From NCBI GenBank assembly GCA_037318855.1, contig CP134874.1, forward strand, positions 992,598 to 1,056,597: 64,000 bases of DNA, written 5' to 3'. This document shows positions 17,633-25,942 of the stretch, in pieces. The DNA comes from Candidatus Sedimenticola sp. (ex Thyasira tokunagai). GTDB taxonomy: Bacteria > Pseudomonadota > Gammaproteobacteria > Chromatiales > Chromatiaceae. The position numbers were made by a program, and so were the translations under genes. Under the pieces are notes generated by a model that did not search any database, was not told the origin of the DNA, and saw only the letters and a list, made by a program, of their open reading frames with translations. Each line of letters starts with the position of its first letter. The first letter of the stretch is position 1.

Positions 17633-18715
17633 CTAGGGCCTGCCGGTCTTCTCTACTGCTTCGGGTCGGGAGCCGGCTACCTTAACCTTTTTTCCCTCCC
17701 TCAGGCCGAGAAAACCACGTTTGATAATACGCTCTCCAGGCTCGACACCATCGAGAATCTCGATTTTGTCGGCAATACGGATCCCGCTATGTACCGGCGT
17801 ACGTTTGACCTCTCCTTTGTTGTCCAGACGGTAGACAAATTCACCGGTGTTATCACGGCGGACAGCAGCAAACGGCAGCAGCATTCGCTCAACCTGGGCG
17901 CTGGTTAGTGTCACCCGGGCAAACTGTCCGGCACGGGCGCCGGTAGGTACCGGATCCAACGCCACCTCCACCTTGCCCTGTCGTGTCACCGCATCCAGCT
18001 CAGGATGAATGCGCTGGATACGGCCGGCGAAGCGCTTACTACCGAGGGCATCGATACGTACAGCCACAGAATCTTCCGCTTTCATGTGAGGCAACAGTAG
18101 CTCCGAGACATGGATCTCGGTGACCATGGATTGGGGGTCGGTAAGAGTGAGCAGATGGCTGTTTTTCGAAGCGATATCCCCCGGCTCCATGAGACGTTCT
18201 GTGACGACCCCGCTAAAGGGGGCGGTGATACGTGTGTAACCAACACGAATGTCGAGCATGCGTTGCTCGGCACGAGCGATATCCAGTGCAGTAGTGGCCC
18301 GACTCAGCTCATCCTTGGAGATGGCGCGTTTCTTGATCAGATCCTCAATTCGTTTCAGATCCAGTTTCGCTTGACGACTGGTGGCGTCGGCCTTGTCCAG
18401 CTGTGCACGCAACAGGGCATCTTCCAACAGTACCAGAGCCTCTCCCTTCTCTACCTTGTCACCTTCGTAGAAGGGAAGGGTGGTGATGCGCCCCTCCTCC
18501 TGATTATGAATGCGTACGCTACGGCGGCTGCGAAGGGTGCCGATACGTTCATGGGCGCTGCTGACCGGCTCTTTTGTCACCTTCACTACTTCCACCAAGT
18601 GGGGAGGCCGCTTGGGCTTCTGTTCCTTTGCCTCCTGGGTAGACGTGTCGTTGCAGCCGTTGAGCCCGAGGGCAGGCAGCAGAATCAACAGCGGAAGGAG
18701 GCGTGGCAGCTTCAT
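17633..18715 (-). CDS. RND efflux membrane-fusion protein (HlyD/AcrA-like lipoprotein)
   Basis: The 360-residue periplasmic adaptor has a lipoprotein signal with a lipobox ending LNGC at about residue 21. It has a biotinyl-lipoyl-like half motif (VRIHNQEEGRITTLPFYEGDKVEKGEALVLLED), an alpha-helical hairpin (about 105-165), the second lipoyl half (ITAPFSGVVTERLMEPGDIAS), and a C-terminal barrel domain. It bridges the permease encoded immediately downstream to an outer-membrane channel. Its ATG follows directly after the TAA of the S24-like gene, so translation of the two is tightly coupled. Confidence 0.93.
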   Translation of the reverse strand: MKLPRLLPLLILLPALGLNGCNDTSTQEAKEQKPKRPPHLVEVVKVTKEPVSSAHERIGTLRSRRSVRIHNQEEGRITTLPFYEGDKVEKGEALVLLEDALLRAQLDKADATSRQAKLDLKRIEDLIKKRAISKDELSRATTALDIARAEQRMLDIRVGYTRITAPFSGVVTERLMEPGDIASKNSHLLTLTDPQSMVTEIHVSELLLPHMKAEDSVAVRIDALGSKRFAGRIQRIHPELDAVTRQGKVEVALDPVPTGARAGQFARVTLTSAQVERMLLPFAAVRRDNTGEFVYRLDNKGEVKRTPVHSGIRIADKIEILDGVEPGERIIKRGFLGLREGKKVKVAGSRPEAVEKTGRP

Positions 18716-19060
18716 TTATTTAAGCTCAACGCCGTTATTGGGTTCATAGGGCTTGTAGTGCTTCACCTTGCGACCGATATTGCGCTGAACTATCACGCCA
18801 ACAATTTTGTACTCGCCTTCTTTCAGCTCGATGGGCGGGTAGTCACTATTGAGCGCCACCAGTTGCTCTCTGCCATCGTTATTGCGGATAAACTGGCGGA
18901 ACCAGCGATCCTCCTCGGCCTCGGCTACCACATAGGCGCCGTCGGCACAGGCCTCCGAGGGCTCAATGACGATCACACACTTCTCCGGGAATTCCGGCGC
19001 CATGCTGTCATCCAGCACCTGCAGGGGGTAGAGCTCGTTGTAACTACAATCTTGGGTCAT
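18716..19060 (-). CDS. Stand-alone S24 (LexA/UmuD-like) peptidase-fold protein, catalytic Lys apparently lost
   Basis: The 114-residue protein covers only the S24 fold. LQVLDDSMAPEF (Ser19) matches the nucleophile motif of LexA/UmuD, and GAYVVAEAEEDRWFRQFIR matches the strand that normally carries the general-base Lys. At that place I see Arg55 instead. No DNA-binding domain precedes it. The fold end, VALNSDYPPIELKEGEYKIVGVIVQ, is typical. It heads the RND efflux operon and its stop codon touches the start of the fusion-protein gene. With Lys replaced it is unlikely to self-cleave; it may be a ligand-binding or regulatory remnant of the family (inference). Confidence 0.75.
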   Translation of the reverse strand: MTQDCSYNELYPLQVLDDSMAPEFPEKCVIVIEPSEACADGAYVVAEAEEDRWFRQFIRNNDGREQLVALNSDYPPIELKEGEYKIVGVIVQRNIGRKVKHYKPYEPNNGVELK

Positions 19061-19473
19061 TTGAATCTCCGAAACTAATCCGCCGATTATATCGTAAAGA
19101 GATAGATTATGAGTAACCCGGTAAATTAGGAGGATAGACTACCTTACACTCACTTCTATTCCGGGGAATGCCCTGCAGGATTCTATTAGCCGGCGGCTGA
19201 CTGGCTGGGATAGGCTCGAGCTGCTGGTGAAGATAATAACAGCGAAATGGTGCCGATATTTCAGGTTTGGGCTGAAAACAGGGAAGTATTTTTCGGCAGG
19301 GGGTGAAATCCTGCTACTGAAAATGGAATCATCCACAGCTATTCAATCACCCAGTATGAATAGTTTCTGCAAACATGTCGGATGACACTTGTGCGAGGAT
19401 TTACTCGATACTATAAAGAATCCCACGAATCTGCCGACACAAAACTAATGTACCTTTCATAGATGGGGAAATA
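19061..19473. other. Intergenic stretch between divergent transcription units, no feature recognised
   Basis: The 413 bases separate the RND operon (leftward) from the hydrolase gene (rightward) and must contain both promoters. I found no convincing gene, hairpin array or mobile-element ends. AGGAGG at about 19129 leads into no open frame. Confidence 0.4.
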
Positions 19474-20352
19474 ATGGTGGGTTTGTCAGCAAGTCGTTTT
19501 CGTATGCTATATCTGGCAGGTTTTTTGTGGAACATCCTTATACTCCCAGAAGCTGCAGCCGAAGCTGTGGTGCTTGAGGTCTCCCCGGGTATTATGGCCA
19601 CTGCTGAATTCCAGCAAGGCGAGGCGGATTCGCCGGTCATCCTTATCCTTCATGGCTTTCTGCAGACCCGGGAGTTTCCAACGGTGGTTGCATTGGGGGA
19701 GTCGTTAGCCGAGTCCGGTATGACTGTACTTCGCCCTACACTCTCCCTGGGAATAAACCGGCGTGATAAGAGCCAGGCATGTGAGGCGATACACCTCCAC
19801 TCCATGGAGATGGATACCCGTGAAGTAGCTGCCTGGGTGGAGTGGCTGCATCAGCGAACCGGCAGGAATGTGACGTTGGTTGGGCATAGTGCCGGGAGCA
19901 CTCAGTTGCTCTCTTATCTTTCGACTGCCCAGGCGCCACCGGTAGATAGCGCAATTCTGATCAGCCTCTCCTATTTTGGTCCTGGCAGGGCGGCCAACGA
20001 GTCACCAGAACATGCTGCTCTTGCCGGCGAACGGCTCTCCAGGGGCGCGCTGGGACCGGCTGAATACGGTTTGGATTTCTGCCCCAATTACGTAACCTCT
20101 CCTGCTGAATACCTCTCATACTATGGCTGGGATAAGCAGCGAACACTGGTTTCTTTGGAGGGCTTGAGCATAGACACCACCGTCATTATCGGTGAGGCGG
20201 ATCAGCGTATTGATACGGGCTGGATCGGTATATTGAGAGAACGGGGGGTGAAGTTGGTCTCTGTGGAAGGTGCCAACCACTTTTTTGTTCAGCAGCATGA
20301 GTTTGATCTGTTGGATCTCGTTGAGAGGATACTTACGCAGGGCGAAGGGTGA
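19474..20352 (+). CDS. Exported alpha/beta hydrolase
   Basis: The 292-residue protein has an N-terminal hydrophobic export segment (about residues 11-31, ending AAAEA), followed by an alpha/beta hydrolase domain. ILILHGFLQTRE contributes the oxyanion region and LVGHSAGS carries the nucleophile Ser (G-H-S-A-G). VIIGEADQRID and EGANHFF supply the likely Asp and His of the triad. The fold is closest to the serine aminopeptidase/DUF3530-like group; the substrate is not identifiable. Its stop is 14 bases before the start of the CHASE4-like GGDEF-EAL gene, so the two are probably co-transcribed. Confidence 0.85.
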   Translation: MVGLSASRFRMLYLAGFLWNILILPEAAAEAVVLEVSPGIMATAEFQQGEADSPVILILHGFLQTREFPTVVALGESLAESGMTVLRPTLSLGINRRDKSQACEAIHLHSMEMDTREVAAWVEWLHQRTGRNVTLVGHSAGSTQLLSYLSTAQAPPVDSAILISLSYFGPGRAANESPEHAALAGERLSRGALGPAEYGLDFCPNYVTSPAEYLSYYGWDKQRTLVSLEGLSIDTTVIIGEADQRIDTGWIGILRERGVKLVSVEGANHFFVQQHEFDLLDLVERILTQGEG

Positions 20353-20365
20353 GGTAGGACGTCTC

Positions 20366-22618
20366 ATGATCAGCTTCAGCAAGCTTTCCATTCGGCACTA
20401 TGCTTTCCTTTTCGCCGGATTGACCCTGATGATGTTTATTGTATTTGGGCTGTTCACCTATCATGAAGTGGAGGCGTTTCGAGATGAAGTTGACACGACC
20501 AGCCGGGTAGCGGCACAGCGGGAGTTGCTAGAAGGTCTGGAGAAGGTGCTTGATCAAACCTATGCCATCAGCCGTCGGTTCGGTGATTGGGATGAGGTTC
20601 ATCAGCAGTTACAATATCCGGGCTATTACGCTTATTGGCAAAATCATCGAATGCGCAGTGCCAATGTGTTGCCGGAGGATGTACTGCATGCAGAGATTTA
20701 CCACCCCGATGGAAGCATGCTGTCCGTTACACCCAATGCGCTTTTACCCCATCATATTGACCCAGACGATCATGATCCCTATATCGACCTCAAGGATGGA
20801 AAATCTGCTCTGATACTGTTCGAGAGGATTAAAAGCAAGGAGGAGGGAAAAGCGACGATTGGCTTTGTCGGTTTGCGGATTACCTTTATGCCACTTCTGT
20901 TACAGTTGAATCAGTTCCAATATCTGGATAGCGATACCATTCAATTTGCACCCACTCCAGACGACCTGATCCTCGTAGAGGACTTTATAAAAACCATCAC
21001 CTTTGAACCCCGGAAGAATCCTGCTACCGATGCCGTAGAGACAGTATTGGACTCAGCTATCTTCAAACTGGGATTGGTAGTCGGCATTCTCTCATTGCTG
21101 TTTTATCCGATGTTGGTCTACCTGATAGGCAAGCCATTGCAACGGCTCTCTCAACATATTGATCATCTCAAGGGCAGCCCGGGTGGTGTGCTTCTCGATC
21201 AACTGAAGTATCACCTTCCAGTATGGGAGTTGGAGAAAGTGCGTCTCTCTCTCAACGAATACCAGACCCAGTTGGTCAATGTACATAACAGTCTTGATGA
21301 GAAGAACAGGGAGCTGTGGGACCAGGCACACCATGACCCATTGACAGGAGTACTGAACCGTCGTGCCTTCGACGACTTTTGGCATCAGATGAATGAAATG
21401 TTGGTGGATCGTCGCCTCTGCGTCTGCCTTATTCTATTTGATGTTAACCACTTCAAGGCGATCAATGACACCTATGGGCACCAGGTAGGTGATGAGGTAC
21501 TCAAGGGGATTGTCACTAGTATCAACGGCGTGCTGCGCAAGGGAGAGCACCTCTACCGCCTCGGAGGGGATGAGTTGGCGACCGTATTGATTGACAGTGA
21601 AAAGGAGTCTGCGCTTAAGCTGGCTAAACGTTGTGAAAAGGCCATCAGCAATTATCCCTTTTCCGATCTTGGCATTAAGGAACCGATTAAAGTCAGCGTC
21701 GGCCTGGCACTGGCGGATGCCTCCTCTGGAGATGAGTTGGGTAGCTTGCTGTGGAAGGCGGATATGGCAATGTATAACGCCAAGCGCCCAGGCCAGTCTC
21801 ATGTCATGTTTTTCTCTGAAGAGATGGCCAATGACGCGGGGAGTCTATTCTCCAGCTGGATCAATAATGCGGTTTTTGAAGCGATCAACGAGGGAACCGG
21901 GCTGACAATATTTTACCAGCCGATCGTCGACCTGAAGCATGATGTGGTCGCCTATTATGAGGCCTTGGTCAGGATTCACTACGAAGACGAGTGGATACTT
22001 CCCGGGAGCATTTTTCCTCTGGTCGAGGCGCGCCGGCTTGAAGCTGAGTTTGATCGGGCGGTATTGGCCAAGATCCTTCTGGATCTGGATGCGAACTGTA
22101 TCCCTGCCGGAAAAGGTATCTCCATCAACCTCTCTGGCCCCATGGTTATCAACGAGAAGATAATTGAGTGGTTAGCACCCTATCAGGCGTACATGGAGAA
22201 TTACCAGTTTACTCTGGAGGTTACCGAAACCACCCTGATCACCCAGCTGAGTAAGGCCACGGAACATCTGCTAGAGCTAAGGAAAATGGGTTTTGCCGTT
22301 GCGCTGGATGATTTTGGCAGTGGTTATTCGTCTGTGCGCTATCTTGCCAGTATGCCGGTGGATCTGGTGAAGTTTGATATCTCCCTTATTCGCTGCCTGG
22401 CCGATGAGGCGCAACGCTCTATTATTCAACATCTGGCGCAGATGATTATTGAATCTGGGTACCGTCTTGTAGCGGAGGGTATAGAGGCCGCCGAGTTACG
22501 TGAGCAGGTGATCGGGCTGGGTTTTCACTATGGGCAGGGGTATCTGTTCGGGAAGCCGGAACGGCTGCTATCAACTCCTTCCGGCAAGGGGAGGGTGAGG
22601 GGTATGGGGGGTTATTGA
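20366..22618 (+). CDS. Membrane CHASE4-like sensor with GGDEF and EAL domains
   Basis: The start at ATG 20366 (MISFSKLSIRHYAFLF) is supported by GAGG upstream. Longer in-frame starts overlap the hydrolase gene. The 750-residue protein has a first helix (about 10-32), a periplasmic CHASE4-type domain (about 35-220, with ISRRFGDWDEVHQQL), a second helix (about 225-250), a GGDEF domain (about 315-475) and an EAL domain (about 500-740). The GGDEF active-site loop reads RLGGDEL, so the final Phe is Leu, and cyclase activity may be reduced. The EAL domain begins YYEALVRIHYEDEW and keeps ALDDFGSGYSSVRYLASMPVDLVKFD; the EAL signature is present. It may act mainly as a phosphodiesterase (inference). 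Confidence 0.9.
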   Translation: MISFSKLSIRHYAFLFAGLTLMMFIVFGLFTYHEVEAFRDEVDTTSRVAAQRELLEGLEKVLDQTYAISRRFGDWDEVHQQLQYPGYYAYWQNHRMRSANVLPEDVLHAEIYHPDGSMLSVTPNALLPHHIDPDDHDPYIDLKDGKSALILFERIKSKEEGKATIGFVGLRITFMPLLLQLNQFQYLDSDTIQFAPTPDDLILVEDFIKTITFEPRKNPATDAVETVLDSAIFKLGLVVGILSLLFYPMLVYLIGKPLQRLSQHIDHLKGSPGGVLLDQLKYHLPVWELEKVRLSLNEYQTQLVNVHNSLDEKNRELWDQAHHDPLTGVLNRRAFDDFWHQMNEMLVDRRLCVCLILFDVNHFKAINDTYGHQVGDEVLKGIVTSINGVLRKGEHLYRLGGDELATVLIDSEKESALKLAKRCEKAISNYPFSDLGIKEPIKVSVGLALADASSGDELGSLLWKADMAMYNAKRPGQSHVMFFSEEMANDAGSLFSSWINNAVFEAINEGTGLTIFYQPIVDLKHDVVAYYEALVRIHYEDEWILPGSIFPLVEARRLEAEFDRAVLAKILLDLDANCIPAGKGISINLSGPMVINEKIIEWLAPYQAYMENYQFTLEVTETTLITQLSKATEHLLELRKMGFAVALDDFGSGYSSVRYLASMPVDLVKFDISLIRCLADEAQRSIIQHLAQMIIESGYRLVAEGIEAAELREQVIGLGFHYGQGYLFGKPERLLSTPSGKGRVRGMGGY

Positions 22619-22620
22619 TT

Positions 22621-22696
22621 TGTAGGATCGCTGCATAGATATTCCCCTGCCCCTGTTGTCAGCCACGGAGTCAATCACGAGCAGTTCGCTCCTACA
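22621..22696. repeat. REP-like inverted repeat of the GTAGGAGCGAA type
   Basis: TGTAGGATCGCTGC at 22621-22634 is an imperfect inverted match of GCAGTTCGCTCCTACA at 22681-22696. The same motif occurs in better form at 43879-43940. It lies between the CHASE4-like gene and the ABC transporter gene. Confidence 0.55.
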
Positions 22697-22845
22697 AGTG
22701 TACCCTGCTATTGGGAGTTCGGTGCAGGCACCTGGTAAGCACCTTTCAACTTTCCCCCTGTCTTGCACACCGTTTTTACTTCCACTGTTTGGGGTTACAC
22801 TCACTCCTTTATAATTTCCCGGTTTCCCCGGCACAGAAGCAGCCC

Positions 22846-24663
22846 ATGGCCCACAACCGTCAAGCCGAGTCCCGCCCCCACAGCGATCGTCGCGACTGGC
22901 ACAATCTGCACAAGATGCTCCCTTACCTGTGGGACTATCGTGGCCGTGCTCTGTTGGCTTTGGCCTGTCTGGTGATGGCAAAGCTGGCCAATGTCGGTAT
23001 TCCCCTGGTGCTCAAAGAGATTGTCGACCTGATGGAGCGTAACGGCGGGGTGGAGCTGGTGCTGCCGGTGGCTCTGCTGCTTGCTTACGGCGCCCTGCGC
23101 CTCAGCAGCACACTATTCAATGAGTTGCGCGATGTGGTGTTTGCCCGGGTGCGTTACCACGCCATGCGGCGGCTCTCCACCCAGGTACTGACCCATCTCC
23201 ATAATCTCTCCCTGCGTTTTCACCTGGAGCGCAAGACCGGTGCCATCAGCCGCGACCTGGAGCGAGGTACCCGCAGTGTCAGCTCCATCCTCAACTACAT
23301 GGTGTTCAGCATCATCCCCATGTTGGTGGAGTTTTCCATGGTGGCGGTGGTGCTGCTCTCCCAGTACGCGCTGGTTTTTACCCTGATCACCTTCGGTACG
23401 GTTGCTATATATATCGTCTTCACCCTGATGGTGACCGAGTGGCGCATGGACTACCGCCATACCATGAACCGGCTGGAGTCAGCCTCCAACGGCCAGTCTG
23501 TGGATAGTCTGATCAACTATGAGACGGTGAAATATTTTGGTAACGAGCGCCTGGAGCTGGAGAAATTTGACAGCACCTTAGGTGAGTGGGAAGGCTCTGC
23601 GGTGATGAGTCAGACATCCATGTCGCTACTCAACTTTGGCCAGGGGTTGATCATTGGTCTTGGTGTTACGGCGATCATGTTCTTTGCCGCCGACGGGGTG
23701 GTGGACGGCACCATGAGTATTGGCGATCTGGTGCTGGTTAACGCCTTCATGCTGCAGCTCTTTATCCCCCTCAACTTTCTCGGCATGGTCTACCGCCAGA
23801 TTAAATATTCACTGGCGGATATGGATCTGATCTTCAAGTTGCTGGAGACGGAGCCGGAGATCACTGATCGGACCGGAGCTGCGGCACTGAAGCTGGAAGG
23901 CGGAGAGATTCGCTTTGAACAGGTGACATTTTCCTATCAGCCAGACCGCGAGATTCTCCAGGGGGTTGATTTTACCGTACGTCCCGGAGAAAAGGTTGCC
24001 GTGGTGGGGCATAGTGGCGCCGGTAAATCGACTCTGTCGCGGCTACTGTTCCGCTTCTATGATGTCACCGGTGGGCGGGTGTTGGTGGATGGGCAGGATG
24101 TGCGGAAGGTGACCCAGGTGAGTCTGCGTGAGGCGATCAGTATAGTTCCTCAGGATACGGTGCTGTTTAACGATACCCTCTACTATAATCTTGCCTATGG
24201 TCGCCCTGATGCGAGTCGAGAAGAGATTGAGGAGGTAGCGGAGATGGCCTGTATCCGTGAGTTTATCGACTCTCTACCTCAGGGCTATGAGACGGTAGTC
24301 GGTGAGCGCGGCCTGAAACTCTCCGGTGGTGAGAAGCAGCGCGTTGCCATCGCCCGCGCCATGCTCAAACGGCCTCGTATTCTGGTCTTTGACGAGGCTA
24401 CCTCCTCTCTCGACAGCAAGACCGAACAGTCGATTCAGGAGACCCTGGGGCAGGTATCCCGGCACCATACTACTTTGGTGATTGCCCACCGCCTCTCCAC
24501 CGTGGTCGATGCGGATCGCATACTGGTAATGGAGAAGGGGCACATCGTTGAGCAGGGCGCGCACCGAGAACTGCTGGCGATGGGTGGTCTCTATCAGGAG
24601 ATGTGGAGATTGCAGCAGGAGGAGCGGGAACTACAACCACTACCACAGGGGGAAGAGGGATAG
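22846..24663 (+). CDS. ABC transporter, fused permease and ATPase, ATM1/HMT1-like
   Basis: The start ATG 22846 (MAHNRQAES) is preferred because the upstream extension is low-quality sequence. The 605-residue half-transporter has a six-helix exporter domain (about residues 25-335) and an ATPase domain (about 365-595). Walker A is GHSGAGKST, the signature LSGGEKQRV, and Walker B ILVFDEATSSLD. The region VDSLINYETVKYFGNERLE in the membrane domain is characteristic of the ATM1/HMT1 group, which exports glutathione- or sulfur-containing conjugates and heavy-metal complexes. The stop TAG shares one base with the GTG start of cca, so the genes are translationally coupled. Confidence 0.93.
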   Translation: MAHNRQAESRPHSDRRDWHNLHKMLPYLWDYRGRALLALACLVMAKLANVGIPLVLKEIVDLMERNGGVELVLPVALLLAYGALRLSSTLFNELRDVVFARVRYHAMRRLSTQVLTHLHNLSLRFHLERKTGAISRDLERGTRSVSSILNYMVFSIIPMLVEFSMVAVVLLSQYALVFTLITFGTVAIYIVFTLMVTEWRMDYRHTMNRLESASNGQSVDSLINYETVKYFGNERLELEKFDSTLGEWEGSAVMSQTSMSLLNFGQGLIIGLGVTAIMFFAADGVVDGTMSIGDLVLVNAFMLQLFIPLNFLGMVYRQIKYSLADMDLIFKLLETEPEITDRTGAAALKLEGGEIRFEQVTFSYQPDREILQGVDFTVRPGEKVAVVGHSGAGKSTLSRLLFRFYDVTGGRVLVDGQDVRKVTQVSLREAISIVPQDTVLFNDTLYYNLAYGRPDASREEIEEVAEMACIREFIDSLPQGYETVVGERGLKLSGGEKQRVAIARAMLKRPRILVFDEATSSLDSKTEQSIQETLGQVSRHHTTLVIAHRLSTVVDADRILVMEKGHIVEQGAHRELLAMGGLYQEMWRLQQEERELQPLPQGEEG

Positions 24664-25805
24664 TGAAAATTTACCTGGTAGGAGGTGCTCTGCGTGATCG
24701 ATTGCTCGACCTGCAGGTAAAGGACCGTGACTGGCTGGTGGTGGGGGCTACAACCGAGGAGATGTTAAAACTTGGTTACCGTCAGCTAGATGCCGATTTT
24801 CCTGTCTTTCTCCATCCGCAGAGCGGAGAAGAGTATGCCCTCGCCCGACGTGAGACTAAGAGCGGGACCGGCTACAAGGGCTTTGAGGTAGTATCCGACC
24901 CGGGGGTGACTCTGGAGCAGGACTTGCTGCGTCGTGACCTAACCATCAACGCCATGGCTGAGGATGAGCTCGGCAATATTATCGACCCCTTCAATGGCAG
25001 GGTAGACCTCGATGACGGTTTGTTGCGTCATGTTTCCCCCGCTTTTTCTGAAGACCCGGTGCGGCTGCTTCGTATCGCCCGCTTTGCCGCCAGGCTGGGG
25101 CGCTGGGGCTTTCGGGTCGCCCACTCCACCCACAAGTTGATGAAGCAGATGGCGACCTCAGATGACATTACTGCACTCAAGCCTGAAAGGATCTGGCAGG
25201 AGATGATAGGGGCGCTTGGTGAGGAGCAGCCCTGGCGCTTCTTTGAAGTACTGCATCGCTGCTCTGCACTGGAACGGATTCTACCTGAGTCGGCCCATGC
25301 TATGGGCAGTATGGATGGGCATCCCAAGGAGTGGGATTCCCCAGCGATTTCCGCACTCAAACGGGCCGCCAAACAGGGTGACAGCCGCATCAGTTTTGCA
25401 GCATTTTTCTATTATCCCGCCGTTGTGGATGAGGTAAGGAAAGCGTTGATGCAACGGTTTCGGGCAGAGCGAGACTATAGTGATCTATTGACGCTGATTT
25501 TAACTCTTGGCCCAACTTACCAAAGGCTGACCCAGGCAGATGCCTCGGACTTTATGAGACTCCTTCAGCAGGGTCGGGCGCTGCAGCAGCCGGAACGTTT
25601 TTGGCTCGGCATCGGTGCCTGCGAGGCGATCTGGCCGGAGCAGGCTGAATCGAATCGAAGTCTGATTGAGCGAGCACTTAACACCGCCGCGGCTATCACG
25701 GCAGTGGAACTTCAGGGTCAAGGATATCAAGGGGTGGCTCTGGGGGAGGCGCTGACCCAGCGCCGATTGCTGGCAATTGCCGCGATATTGCCCCATACCC
25801 ATTGA
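24663..25805 (+). CDS. cca: CCA tRNA nucleotidyltransferase, short form
   Basis: The enzyme adds or repairs the 3' CCA of tRNA using CTP and ATP. I use the GTG at 24663 (MKIYLVGGALRDRLL) because it matches the family N-terminus. The catalytic motif GGALRDRLL, then DRDWLVVGAT, is followed by RRETKSGTGYKGF, LRRDLTINAMA, and RLLRIARFAARLG with the neck region after it. The product is 380 residues, shorter than the E. coli enzyme of about 412. I do not see the HHx/HD phosphohydrolase signature of the C-terminal domain, so it may lack the 2',3'-phosphatase activities. It is coupled to the ABC transporter gene upstream. Confidence 0.93.
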   Translation: MKIYLVGGALRDRLLDLQVKDRDWLVVGATTEEMLKLGYRQLDADFPVFLHPQSGEEYALARRETKSGTGYKGFEVVSDPGVTLEQDLLRRDLTINAMAEDELGNIIDPFNGRVDLDDGLLRHVSPAFSEDPVRLLRIARFAARLGRWGFRVAHSTHKLMKQMATSDDITALKPERIWQEMIGALGEEQPWRFFEVLHRCSALERILPESAHAMGSMDGHPKEWDSPAISALKRAAKQGDSRISFAAFFYYPAVVDEVRKALMQRFRAERDYSDLLTLILTLGPTYQRLTQADASDFMRLLQQGRALQQPERFWLGIGACEAIWPEQAESNRSLIERALNTAAAITAVELQGQGYQGVALGEALTQRRLLAIAAILPHTH

Positions 25806-25942
25806 CAGGCTCCTGTCAGGTACAACCTACGCAGAGCACTATTGCAGTACCCCTCGCCCGGAAGAGGGAGATCATCAGGCGGCCCATGTCGTGCTACCAT
25901 TGAGGTCCTCATGAAGCCGATCCGGTCGTTGCAGCAAAAACC

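Noticed and set aside
18110-19078. 322-residue plus-strand frame opposite the membrane-fusion and S24-like genes
   Set aside because: It is antisense to two well-supported genes with clear family motifs; its sequence shows no domain.
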